A DNA stretch of 53,215 nt from an uncultured Corynebacterium sp. (lineage in GTDB: Bacteria; Actinomycetota; Actinomycetes; Mycobacteriales; Mycobacteriaceae), in the NCBI GenBank assembly GCA_946220775.1, contig CAMIFC010000013.1, forward strand, positions 1 to 53,215. Direction: 5' to 3'. Positions within the stretch are counted from its first letter, which is position 1. The number at the start of each line of letters is the position of its first letter. The notes beneath the pieces are model-generated. The model ran no database searches, was not told where the DNA came from, and was given only the letters and a program-made list of their open reading frames with translations. The position numbers and the translations under genes are program-made. Positions 6,851 to 15,055 of the stretch are shown piece by piece.

Positions 6851-8315
6851 GTGCGTGCGCCTCATCGCGTGAGTGCGCCGGGTCATTCGCGTGTGCCTCG
6901 CCGTGCTCATGGTCATGTCCGGCACGCGGCATCGGCTGATACACCCGGCCAGTCAGCTGCCCCGGCTCCGCGATCGATAGGTCCAGCGGGTTCAGCAGCT
7001 GCGCGACCTGCTGGACGTGCTCCGCGACTGTCAGCAGCTCCGCCTCGCTCACGCGCTGACCCACCGCACCCAACTGCAAAGCGATTGGCCATCGGCCGGG
7101 CACGCGCGCCGGGTCCACCAGTGGCACCGTCACGGACGCCCATCCGCTCAAGTTCCAGAGTGTTGCCCATGGCGTCCAAGCTGTTTGTCCCCAGAAATTC
7201 AACCGGGGCGCGAGCTGCGAGAACGTGCCCGGCGGTGGGGGAGCGAAGGCAAGCATGGGGGTGGCGACGATGTCGAGTCCGGTGGCGTCCCAACGTTGCC
7301 ACGCTTGGTCACGCAGGCCGTGGATTCCGGTTTCCATTTTTTCTCGACGCCAGCCCGGCACCACTCGTCCCTGCTCCCGCAACCATGCCGTCATGGGGGA
7401 GAGACGGCCTGGAAGATCTGCGCAGCGGGAGGCGATGACTTCGGCGAAGAGCTGGAAACCGCTGGGATCGTAGGGGCGGGGAGCGGCCACGACCTCGCTG
7501 ACCGCACCCGTGGTGGTCAGCAACCCGGTGACGGCGGCGGTGGCGGCTGCGACGGTCGGATCGACGGCTGGCAATCCCGCGCTGTCACCCGCGCCGGGGG
7601 CCTGGTGAAATGGGGTATTCGTATAGCCAATCCGCAGGTTCTTCGGTGTGGCGACGGGCAGTTGATAAGCCCGACGGGTGTGCACGAAGGAATCCGCCAG
7701 GAAGCCATGCGCGACGGGAGTGAACCCACCCACCGTCGAATCATGCACCGGCTTGAGCCCAATCAGACCACACGCGGCGGCGGGCACTCGGATCGAGCCA
7801 CCGCCATCCGTGGCATGCGCAATGCGAACCAGCCCACGCGCCACGGCGGTTGCCGCCCCACCGGAGGAACCGCCGGTCATCATCGCCGGGTTGATGGGGT
7901 TGACGGGCGCGTCCAGCCCAATGGGTTCGGTGTAGGCCACGGTGCCGTACTCTGCGGTGGAACTGGCACCCACCAGGTGCGCTCCGGCCGTCAGAAGCCG
8001 CTGAGCTGCAGTGTCGCTGTGCTGGGCTATGAACCCTTGATGAATGCTGCCCATCGTGACGTGTTCCCCGGCGACCTGCTGCAGGTCCTTAATTAGCACC
8101 TCTTCGCCCGCGAGGTGGCCACTCGTCGCCTGGACTCCGCTGTCCGCCCCATCATCGGCCTGTCGCGGCGTGGCATAAACCCGCGTGACGCCCAGCTGTG
8201 CAGCGTTGAGACCCGTGCTTTCCTGCATCGCCGCCAATCGCTGCGCAAAAGGCGTGTCAGCCGCGTCGGCCGTGCTGCGCGGATCACCAGCCGGGATGTT
8301 GGGCAGATCGTTCAT
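6843..8315 (-). CDS. Amidase signature family hydrolase with His-rich tail
   Basis: Amidase-signature enzymes hydrolyse carboxamides with a Lys-Ser-Ser triad. The Lys lies in VLIKDLQQ near residue 76. The two serines lie in the signature TGGSSGGAATAVA and the following DGGGSIRVPAA. The 490-residue length is normal. It does not look like GatA: there is no gatB or gatC beside it, and the middle of the protein is shortened. The last 25 residues are full of His, Asp and Glu (HDHEHGEAHAND, then DEAHAHD), an unusual metal-binding-like tail. It is the first gene of a minus-strand operon with the CPBP protease and LCP genes. The natural substrate is unknown. Confidence 0.88.
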   Translation of the reverse strand: MNDLPNIPAGDPRSTADAADTPFAQRLAAMQESTGLNAAQLGVTRVYATPRQADDGADSGVQATSGHLAGEEVLIKDLQQVAGEHVTMGSIHQGFIAQHSDTAAQRLLTAGAHLVGASSTAEYGTVAYTEPIGLDAPVNPINPAMMTGGSSGGAATAVARGLVRIAHATDGGGSIRVPAAACGLIGLKPVHDSTVGGFTPVAHGFLADSFVHTRRAYQLPVATPKNLRIGYTNTPFHQAPGAGDSAGLPAVDPTVAAATAAVTGLLTTTGAVSEVVAAPRPYDPSGFQLFAEVIASRCADLPGRLSPMTAWLREQGRVVPGWRREKMETGIHGLRDQAWQRWDATGLDIVATPMLAFAPPPPGTFSQLAPRLNFWGQTAWTPWATLWNLSGWASVTVPLVDPARVPGRWPIALQLGAVGQRVSEAELLTVAEHVQQVAQLLNPLDLSIAEPGQLTGRVYQPMPRAGHDHEHGEAHANDPAHSRDEAHAHD

Positions 8316-8451
8316 GGTGCTCGACGTTACCTAACCACCCGGACAGTCATCTGCGCGACCGCCCGCGCGTCTAACCACGCGTCCACCCACGAGGCGGTGC
8401 CCAGAGCCACCTTCCCAATCTGCCAATCGGTTTATCCTAAACTCGAAAAAT

Positions 8452-9465
8452 ATGAGCCATCCCACGATTGCATTCCTCGGCCCGCGCGGCACATTCACCG
8501 AACAAGCGGTTCACGATTTCCTAGCCCAAGGCCGCATCCCTGGCGTCCCCACCACTTCACAATCCACCATCAAGGATTGTGAATTGCTGCCGGTGGATTC
8601 TCCCGCAGCGGCACTTGATGCGGTGCGTTCTGGCACAGCACAGTGCGCGGTCGTCGCAGTGGAAAGCAGCGTGGATGGGCCGGTCGTGCACACCGAGGAT
8701 GCGCTGATCAGTGGCGAGCGGGTGCAGGTGATCGCCGAAACCTTGGTGCCGATCACGTTCAGCATCGGGGTGCGGCCAGGGGAGGCCGAGAAGGTTCGCG
8801 CCGGGGAAGCTCACTTCACCACCCACCCGGTGGCGCAAGCGCAGGTCCGCGATTGGATCAGCGCGCACCTGCCAAATGCGTCATTCGTGCCCGCCAGTTC
8901 CAATGGGGCGGCCGCAAAGGCAGTCGCAGACGGCACCGCCGATATATGCGCGGCTCCGAAGCGAGCGTTGGAGCTTTATGGGCTGGAGCCCCTAGCCGAT
9001 GGGGTGGCCGATGTCGCCGATGCCTTCACCCGGTTTGGGCTGGTCACGCTGCCACAAACCCCACCGGACCGCACCGGCCGGGACCGCACCGGAGTGGCTT
9101 TCACAATGCCGCACGAGCCCGGCAGCCTGTTGAACGCCATGCAGCAGTTCTCGCTGCGCGGGGTGAACCTCACCCGCATTGGTTCGCGGCCGACTCGTGC
9201 CCTGATGGGCACCTATGTGTTTCACATTGGCATGGTGGGGCATATTGATGATCCAGCGGTCGCCGATGCGCTGGCGGGCCTGCAGCGGGAAGCCAGCTGG
9301 GTGCGTTTCATTGGGTCGTGGCCATTGGCGTCCATCCCCGAAGCACAGGGGGAACTGACGGAAATCCTAGGCGATGCTGGTTCGCTGCCCACGGACTACG
9401 CTGAGTCCCAAGCATGGCTCGCGACGATGCGCGACCCGAATTCGAAGGAAGGACACACACGTTGA
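8452..9465 (+). CDS. pheA: Prephenate dehydratase
   Basis: PheA converts prephenate to phenylpyruvate in phenylalanine synthesis. The 337-residue protein opens with FLGPRGTFTEQAV and carries the catalytic TRF motif (DAFTRFGLVT) near residue 190. An ACT domain follows (GSLLNAMQQFSLRGVNLTRI, then GSRPTR), which normally mediates feedback inhibition by phenylalanine. There is no chorismate mutase domain, as in other actinobacteria. Its stop codon overlaps the start of the histidine phosphatase gene in TTGA, so the two are translationally coupled. The same pair occurs at this place in C. glutamicum. Confidence 0.95.
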   Translation: MSHPTIAFLGPRGTFTEQAVHDFLAQGRIPGVPTTSQSTIKDCELLPVDSPAAALDAVRSGTAQCAVVAVESSVDGPVVHTEDALISGERVQVIAETLVPITFSIGVRPGEAEKVRAGEAHFTTHPVAQAQVRDWISAHLPNASFVPASSNGAAAKAVADGTADICAAPKRALELYGLEPLADGVADVADAFTRFGLVTLPQTPPDRTGRDRTGVAFTMPHEPGSLLNAMQQFSLRGVNLTRIGSRPTRALMGTYVFHIGMVGHIDDPAVADALAGLQREASWVRFIGSWPLASIPEAQGELTEILGDAGSLPTDYAESQAWLATMRDPNSKEGHTR

Positions 9466-10283
9466 CTCGCCTGTTTTTGGTCCGTCATGGGCAGACCACG
9501 TCGAATGAAATCCACGCGCTGGACACCGCCCTGCCTGGCGCGCATCTGACGGATCTCGGCAAGCAACAAGCACTATCTGCAGGTCAGCGCCTTGCCGAGC
9601 GGACTGGTCGGCTGCACGTGCTGTCCAGCATGGCCAATCGCGCGCAACAAACCGCCGCGAATGTCGCGAATTCCTTCGGGGTGGATGGTCGCGATATCGC
9701 CGTGAGTTCGCCGGAAAGCGAGTTCGCGCAGAATTTTTCGCGTGGCCGCGGCCAGGGACTGTCCTCTTTTCCGGACGCCACCGCGTTGCAGCTTGCCGGC
9801 GCCCACGCAGATCGACTCGCCATGGTCCAAGGAGTGTCAGAAATTCCCGCTGGCGAGATGGAGATGAAAAACGACGAGGATTCTCACGAGCGCTATCACC
9901 AGTTGCTCGGCGACTGGCTGCACGGGGATATCGGCAAGATCGTGCCCGGCGGGTTTTCCGGCATTCGAGTGCTGGATGATTACCTTCCGCAGGCGCTGGC
10001 CGCGGGGTCGGCCGGAGTGCTGGGCGAAACAGATGTGGCGCTGGTCAGCCATGGTGCGGTGATCCGTTTCGTGGCCACGTGGCTGGGCGGGGTGGACCCG
10101 GAATTCGCGTACCGGGCGTACCTGCCCAACTCACATATTGTGACGCTGGAATTGCCTGATGACTTGCCGGACGTGCTTGAGGAAGTATCCGGCGGCACGG
10201 TTGATGACTTCCGCGACGCGCTGTGTGGTCGGTTTGATGTGCCGGAATGGGGCGAGTTCGGTCGCCCACAACTGCGTAGTTAG
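9462..10283 (+). CDS. Histidine phosphatase (phosphoglycerate-mutase-like)
   Basis: This protein has the histidine phosphatase superfamily motif LFLVRHGQTTSNE, with the catalytic His in RHG, and a second conserved His in DVALVSHGAVIRF near residue 197. The family covers cofactor-dependent phosphoglycerate mutases and many phosphatases, and specificity cannot be assigned here. I choose the TTG at 9462, giving 273 residues. It is preceded by GAAGGAAGGA and overlaps the pheA stop, whereas the earlier ATG lies 50 bp inside pheA. It corresponds to gpm2-type genes next to pheA in other corynebacteria. A GGACGCCA core lies inside, encoding SFPDATAL. Confidence 0.88.
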   Translation: MTRLFLVRHGQTTSNEIHALDTALPGAHLTDLGKQQALSAGQRLAERTGRLHVLSSMANRAQQTAANVANSFGVDGRDIAVSSPESEFAQNFSRGRGQGLSSFPDATALQLAGAHADRLAMVQGVSEIPAGEMEMKNDEDSHERYHQLLGDWLHGDIGKIVPGGFSGIRVLDDYLPQALAAGSAGVLGETDVALVSHGAVIRFVATWLGGVDPEFAYRAYLPNSHIVTLELPDDLPDVLEEVSGGTVDDFRDALCGRFDVPEWGEFGRPQLRS

Positions 10284-10308
10284 ACCGAGCCGGTCGGGGC
10301 TTAGCCCC
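10283..10308. terminator. Small hairpins between convergent genes
   Basis: Two short stems, GACCG/CGGTC and GGGGC/GCCCC, lie back to back between the stops of the histidine phosphatase and metallopeptidase genes. They could act on both strands, but there is no T-run. Confidence 0.3.
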
Positions 10309-10651
10309 AGCCGAGCTCGTGGAGCCGGGCATCGTCGATGCCGAAGTGGTGGCCGAGCTCGTGGATCACTGTGATGGCTACCTGCTCGATGAGCTCCTCG
10401 CGGGAGTCCACAAAGTCCTGCAACGCCAGCCGGTAGATCGTGATCTTATCCGGCAGCGCGGCGGTGTATTCGCTGGTGCGATCGGTGAGCGCGACGCCTT
10501 CGTACAGCCCCAGGATGGTGGGGGATTGTGGGTTATAGTCTTCCGTGACGATGGCGACGTTATCGACATTGTCGAGCAGTTTGCGAGGGATGCGGCGCAG
10601 GCCCGCGTCGACGAGCTCCTCGAACTCTTCTTCACTGATGGAGATGGCCAC
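10301..10651 (-). CDS. Zincin-like metallopeptidase family protein
   Basis: This small 116-residue protein carries the zinc-binding motif HELGHHFGID at its C-terminal end. That layout is typical of the compact zincin-like family (COG3824). It starts at a GTG three bases after the stop of the septum-formation-like gene, so the two are co-transcribed. There is no signal peptide. Physiological substrates of this family are poorly known. An acidic N-terminal helix (ISEEEFEELVDAGLR) precedes the fold. Confidence 0.87.
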   Translation of the reverse strand: MAISISEEEFEELVDAGLRRIPRKLLDNVDNVAIVTEDYNPQSPTILGLYEGVALTDRTSEYTAALPDKITIYRLALQDFVDSREELIEQVAITVIHELGHHFGIDDARLHELGWG

Positions 10652-10654
10652 GGA

Positions 10655-11758
10655 CTACTGGGCTCCCGTCCCTGTCGAACTCGACCCGGAATCGCTCGAT
10701 CCGGCACTACTCGATCCGGCGGAACCTGAGTGGGAACCGCCACGGTTGGTTTCCTTCTTATCATCGCGCAGTGGGAGCCGCTTTGGTGGGGTCTTCGGCG
10801 GGTGGCCGTTGATCGTGAAGCGCTTGCGCACATCACCCTTCAGCGTGGCAAAGCCATCGCCCTCACTGAACATCAGCGCGCAGTTGGCCTGTCGCGAACC
10901 GGTTGCCCAGGATTCTTCCGGCTGAGTGGTCCAGAACGGGGTGAGCGTGGACTGGTAGAGCTTTTCTTCCCCGCCCATGTATTCCTCGGCGGCCTTCGTG
11001 CAGACCTTGTTCAGCGCATGGTTTTGCTTCTCAACGGATGGCCATGCTGAGTCCTGGAAGATCTTGCCCAGGTCAACCTGCCGCGTGATCTGCCAGCTGT
11101 GGTCCTTACCACAGTCGGTCATGCGCGTGCCCTTGCGATTCGTCAGGACGCAACTATCTGGTCGGAAGACTCGCGATTGATCCTTCTGGGCTGCCCTGCC
11201 GGTCGTCTGGACGGACATGCCGGCATTGTCTTGAACCATCACGCCGCACAACATCGTGCGGTCGCCGTGGTCCCAAGCGGATTCCGGCGGAAGGATCGGA
11301 GAAATCGTGTAGCGACCGTTCGGGTCGAGCTGCCCCTTGAGGTAACGCATGGTCGGCCCCACGCAGAGCTCTTGGGTCAGTTGCGCCTGCCGTTCCATGT
11401 CCGGCTGGTCGGCGTCCTGACCAAATTCGCTGGATGGGTAGGTCGCGAGATCCTCGCGTGCCGAGACTTCGAAACGATGAGGTTTTTGGCAATCGACGGT
11501 CAAAAAGTCGCTGTTCTGCCCGTCGGGATTGCGTCGCCAATCAACGCAAGAACCCCGGTCGGCGTTCGTGAACGCGACGACTTGGACCGGTGCTTCGTCG
11601 TCATTAGAGGGCTGTTGTGCGGTGCTGCCGCCGGGTGCAGTATCATCTTGCGCCATAAAGGTATATGCCCCAGCGCCGACGCCGCCGCACAGCGCGGCCA
11701 ACATAATGATTGTCACGCTGCGCATCCGGCGAGTCCAGGTTGCGCGGCTAATGCTCAT
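10655..11758 (-). CDS. Septum formation family membrane-anchored protein
   Basis: The 367-residue product has a short basic N-terminus and one membrane helix (VTIIMLAALCGGVGAGAYTF). Two extracytoplasmic cysteine-containing modules follow, with paired Cys in RGSCVDW/VDCQKPH and in DSCVLTN/TDCGKDH. I recognise these as the actinobacterial septum-formation domain. The last 50 residues are a Ser/Gly-rich tail. ATG 11758 is preferred to the upstream ATG at 11791 because it places the helix at the usual distance from the start and has an AGAAAG upstream. The gene is divergent from serS. Its molecular role is not known. Confidence 0.75.
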   Translation of the reverse strand: MSISRATWTRRMRSVTIIMLAALCGGVGAGAYTFMAQDDTAPGGSTAQQPSNDDEAPVQVVAFTNADRGSCVDWRRNPDGQNSDFLTVDCQKPHRFEVSAREDLATYPSSEFGQDADQPDMERQAQLTQELCVGPTMRYLKGQLDPNGRYTISPILPPESAWDHGDRTMLCGVMVQDNAGMSVQTTGRAAQKDQSRVFRPDSCVLTNRKGTRMTDCGKDHSWQITRQVDLGKIFQDSAWPSVEKQNHALNKVCTKAAEEYMGGEEKLYQSTLTPFWTTQPEESWATGSRQANCALMFSEGDGFATLKGDVRKRFTINGHPPKTPPKRLPLRDDKKETNRGGSHSGSAGSSSAGSSDSGSSSTGTGAQ

Positions 11759-11836
11759 CGCTTCGCTTTCTACTCTTACATAAGGGGGCAACGGCTTTCG
11801 CGCGTTATTGCCACCACTATAGCTAAGCTAAAAGGC

Positions 11837-13108
11837 ATGATTGATCTCAAGTTCCTCCGTGAAAATCCTGACGTTGTCCGTAAGTCCCAGCGCACCCGTG
11901 GCGAGGATCCTGCCCTCGTTGATGAACTAATTGCTGCTGATGCCTGCCGCCGCGAGAGCATCGTGGCAGCTGACCAGGCCCGTTCGGAGCAAAAGGCGTT
12001 CTCCAAAGAAATGGGTCAGAAGATGCGAGAAGCATCTGATGAAGAAAAGCAGACGCTGCGAGCCGAAGGTAAAGCAAAGGCTGATGCCGTTAAGGAACTT
12101 GAGGCTGAACAAACCGCTGCAGCACAAGCCGTTCATGATCTGCAGATGAAGCTGTCCAACATTGTTGAGGACGGCGCCCCGGCTGGTGGGGAAGAGGACT
12201 TCGTGGTGCTGGAGCACGTCGGGGAACCCACCGAATTCGACTTTGAGCCGAAGGATCACCTGGAGCTCGGCGAATCGCTGGGTCTGATCGACATGAAGCG
12301 CGGCACGAAGGTGTCGGGCGCCCGGTTCTACTTCCTCACTGGCGATGGCGCGCTGCTGCAGCTCGGCATGCTGCAGTTGGCAGCGCGCAAGGCTGTGGAG
12401 CATGGCTTCCAGATGATGATCCCACCGGTGCTCGTGCGCCCAGAGGTCATGCAGGGCACCGGCTTCCTCGGCGAACACGCTGACGAGGTGTACCGCCTGG
12501 CAGAAGACGACCTCTACCTGGTCGGCACCTCCGAGGTGGCCCTGGCTGGCTACCACTCTGACGAGATCATCGACCTGAAGGAACCAAAGCGTTACGCTGG
12601 CTGGTCGTCCTGCTTCCGCCGCGAAGCTGGCTCCTACGGCAAGGACACGCGCGGCATCATCCGCGTCCACCAGTTCGACAAGGTTGAGATGTTCGTTTAC
12701 TGCCGCCCGGAGGAAGCCAAGGAGCGCCACCAGGAGCTGCTGACGATGGAAAAGGAAATGCTCGCCGCGATGGAGGTTCCGTACCGCGTGATCGACGTTG
12801 CCGGTGGTGACCTCGGCTCATCCGCCGCTCGGAAGTATGACACGGAAGCGTGGGTTCCGACGCAGAACACGTATCGCGAACTGACGTCCACATCGAACTG
12901 CACGACTTTCCAGGCCCGCCGCCTGCAGACGCGCTACCGCGATGCGGATGGGAAGACGAAGGTCGCGGCGACCCTAAACGGCACGCTCGCAACGACCCGC
13001 TGGCTCGTCGCACTGCTGGAAAACCACCAGCAGGCTGATGGTTCGGTCGTTGTTCCGGAGGCACTGCGCCCATTTGTGGGTAAAGATGTATTGACGCCTC
13101 ACAAGTAG
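11837..13108 (+). CDS. serS: Seryl-tRNA synthetase
   Basis: SerRS charges tRNA-Ser. The ATG at 11837 gives 423 residues, the usual size, and starts MIDLKFLRENPDVVRKSQ as in other SerRS enzymes. A longer open frame upstream overlaps the promoter and divergent gene and is not used. The N-terminal half (about residues 30-110) is the long antiparallel coiled coil that binds the tRNA variable arm. Class II motifs 2 (CFRREAGSYGKDTRGIIRVHQ) and 3 (NGTLATTRWLVALLEN) are intact. It sits upstream of the plsC-like gene, as in C. glutamicum. Confidence 0.97.
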   Translation: MIDLKFLRENPDVVRKSQRTRGEDPALVDELIAADACRRESIVAADQARSEQKAFSKEMGQKMREASDEEKQTLRAEGKAKADAVKELEAEQTAAAQAVHDLQMKLSNIVEDGAPAGGEEDFVVLEHVGEPTEFDFEPKDHLELGESLGLIDMKRGTKVSGARFYFLTGDGALLQLGMLQLAARKAVEHGFQMMIPPVLVRPEVMQGTGFLGEHADEVYRLAEDDLYLVGTSEVALAGYHSDEIIDLKEPKRYAGWSSCFRREAGSYGKDTRGIIRVHQFDKVEMFVYCRPEEAKERHQELLTMEKEMLAAMEVPYRVIDVAGGDLGSSAARKYDTEAWVPTQNTYRELTSTSNCTTFQARRLQTRYRDADGKTKVAATLNGTLATTRWLVALLENHQQADGSVVVPEALRPFVGKDVLTPHK

Positions 13109-13177
13109 GCGACACCGCCAACTAAGGCGCCACCACGAATACAAGGCACGACACTGCCGAAGGAGAACCAACGAGCG

Positions 13178-14080
13178 ATGCTCAACCTACGGAAACTGAC
13201 CCGCAAGTTGACGCTGTCCCACTACACGGATAAAGCCTTCACGCTGGCGAGCCCGCCGGTGAAACGGAAGCATAAGGAAGCCCGCGAACTGTTCTACGGG
13301 CGAATTATCATCCCGATCGCCAAGGCGTGGATGCGTTACGTCCAAAAGCTAGAAGTCGTGGTGCTGCACCACGAACGCATTCCGGCTGATGGTGGTGCGA
13401 TGCTCGCGGTGAACCACACCGGATACTGGGACTTCGTTTATGGCGGTATTCCTGCCCACTTCGCGGGTGGTCGCCTCGTTCGCTTCATGGCCAAGAAGGA
13501 GATCTGGGATAACAAGATCGCAGGGCCAGTGATGACCGGCATGCGTCACATCCAGGTGGACCGCGCCGACGGGCAGGCATCCGTGGACGAAGCCATCGCG
13601 CGGCTGAAGAAAGGCCAGCTCGTGGGCATCTTCCCGGAAGCCACGATCTCTCGATCCTTCGAGATCAAGGAATTTCGCCCCGGCGCTGCGAAGATTGCCC
13701 ACGTGGCAGGTGTCCCGTTGATTCCCATCACTGTGTGGGGATCACAGCAAGTCTGGACGAAGGGGCATAAGCCGGTGTGGCGTCCGAAAAATGCGAAATC
13801 GGTCATCGAAGTCGGCGAACCTGTCGAGGTCACGTCGGATGCCGCGGAGACCACCGAACGCCTCCACTCCGCGATGGTCGACCAGCTCGAGCACACGCGC
13901 GCAGAATATGTGAAGCGATTCGGCCCAATGCCTAAGGGTGCATACTGGGTGCCTGCCTCGATGGGCGGATCCGCGCCATCCCTGGAAGAAGCGACAAAGC
14001 AAGACCGCGCCGACCAGGCCGCACGCCGGGCCAAACGCGAAGCCGCGAAGGCTGAACAGGCCGCTAAAGAGCAGGGGTAG
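13178..14080 (+). CDS. 1-acylglycerol-3-phosphate acyltransferase (PlsC-like)
   Basis: This enzyme probably acylates lysophosphatidic acid to phosphatidic acid. The acyltransferase motifs are clear: NHTGYWDF (block I, H-x4-D) near residue 79, MRHIQVDR near residue 122, and IFPEATIS (block III). The 300-residue product ends in a charged Ala/Lys/Glu-rich tail likely to form a helix. It has no strong membrane helix, so it is probably peripheral to the membrane. It lies between serS and the HAD gene, all in the same direction with gaps of 43-69 bp, so they are probably one transcript. Confidence 0.88.
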   Translation: MLNLRKLTRKLTLSHYTDKAFTLASPPVKRKHKEARELFYGRIIIPIAKAWMRYVQKLEVVVLHHERIPADGGAMLAVNHTGYWDFVYGGIPAHFAGGRLVRFMAKKEIWDNKIAGPVMTGMRHIQVDRADGQASVDEAIARLKKGQLVGIFPEATISRSFEIKEFRPGAAKIAHVAGVPLIPITVWGSQQVWTKGHKPVWRPKNAKSVIEVGEPVEVTSDAAETTERLHSAMVDQLEHTRAEYVKRFGPMPKGAYWVPASMGGSAPSLEEATKQDRADQAARRAKREAAKAEQAAKEQG

Positions 14081-14123
14081 ATCTCACCCAGCAGAACTGA
14101 AGGATTCGAGTGACAATAGGTAA

Positions 14124-15014
14124 ATGACCACCACAGCGCCACGCATGATCGTCAGTGATATTGACGGCACGCTACTCAACAGTCAGGAACGAGTCACCGA
14201 CCGGCTGCGCCAAGTAATCAGCCGGGCAATGAACGCTGGAGCGGGATTTACCCTCGCCACCGGACGGCCGGCCCGCTGGCTGATACCCGTGCTAGATCAG
14301 CTGCCGGTGCGACCCGTGTGTGTTTGCGCCAACGGCGCCGTGGTTTATGATTCTGCCCGCGATGAGGTGGTGCACACCAAAACCTTGTCACCGGAGCAGA
14401 TGGCGCACGTCGTGGCGGTCGCGAAGGAAGCCACGGCGCACCTGCCGACTCATCTGCCGGAGCATCTATTCGGCCGGAACACTCAGGTCACCCACCGCGT
14501 CGGATTCGCAGCGGAACGCGCCGGGATCAGCGCTTTCGACCGCGCAGAAGAGCTTTATGTGGTCGAGCCACTGTTCACGCACGCGTGGGAGTCCGACGAA
14601 CATTCCGTCATTCCCGTGTCCGAGATCATTTCGCAGTCGGCCGTGAAGCTATTGGTACGCAACCCGAACGTCACGTCTCGGGAACTTTATGACGCCATTG
14701 CGCCAAAGTTAGATCCGGCCATCGCCCACATTTCTTATTCCTGGGGTGGTGGACTCGTGGAGATTTCCGCGCCAGGGGTGTCGAAACGCTCCGCGATCGA
14801 ATGGTTGCTGGAGCAAGGGAAGGCCGGGGAAGAGGTCACCGCCGAGGACTGCATCGTGTTCGGCGACATGCCCAATGACCTGGAAATGATTCGCTGGGCA
14901 GGCCGTGGTGTGGCGATGGGTAACGCGGAGGACACCGTGAAGGCCGCGGCGGATATCGTCACCGACACGAATAACGAAGACGGTGTCGCCAAGATTCTGG
15001 AGCAGTGGTACTAG
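14124..15014 (+). CDS. HAD-superfamily (Cof-type) hydrolase
   Basis: This 296-residue phosphatase belongs to the Cof subfamily of HAD hydrolases. The nucleophile motif VSDIDGTLLNS stands at the start, KLLVRNPN contains the conserved Lys, and GDMPNDLEMI supplies the metal-binding acidic residues. The large cap between motifs II and III fits sugar- or cofactor-phosphate specificity, but the substrate is unknown. It follows the plsC-like gene and precedes the FAD reductase gene by 41 bp, suggesting an operon running from serS or plsC into the lipid genes. Confidence 0.9.
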   Translation: MTTTAPRMIVSDIDGTLLNSQERVTDRLRQVISRAMNAGAGFTLATGRPARWLIPVLDQLPVRPVCVCANGAVVYDSARDEVVHTKTLSPEQMAHVVAVAKEATAHLPTHLPEHLFGRNTQVTHRVGFAAERAGISAFDRAEELYVVEPLFTHAWESDEHSVIPVSEIISQSAVKLLVRNPNVTSRELYDAIAPKLDPAIAHISYSWGGGLVEISAPGVSKRSAIEWLLEQGKAGEEVTAEDCIVFGDMPNDLEMIRWAGRGVAMGNAEDTVKAAADIVTDTNNEDGVAKILEQWY

Positions 15015-15055
15015 CCCCCCGCAGCGAAATTAACCTGGGTCTACCATGGGGCAGT

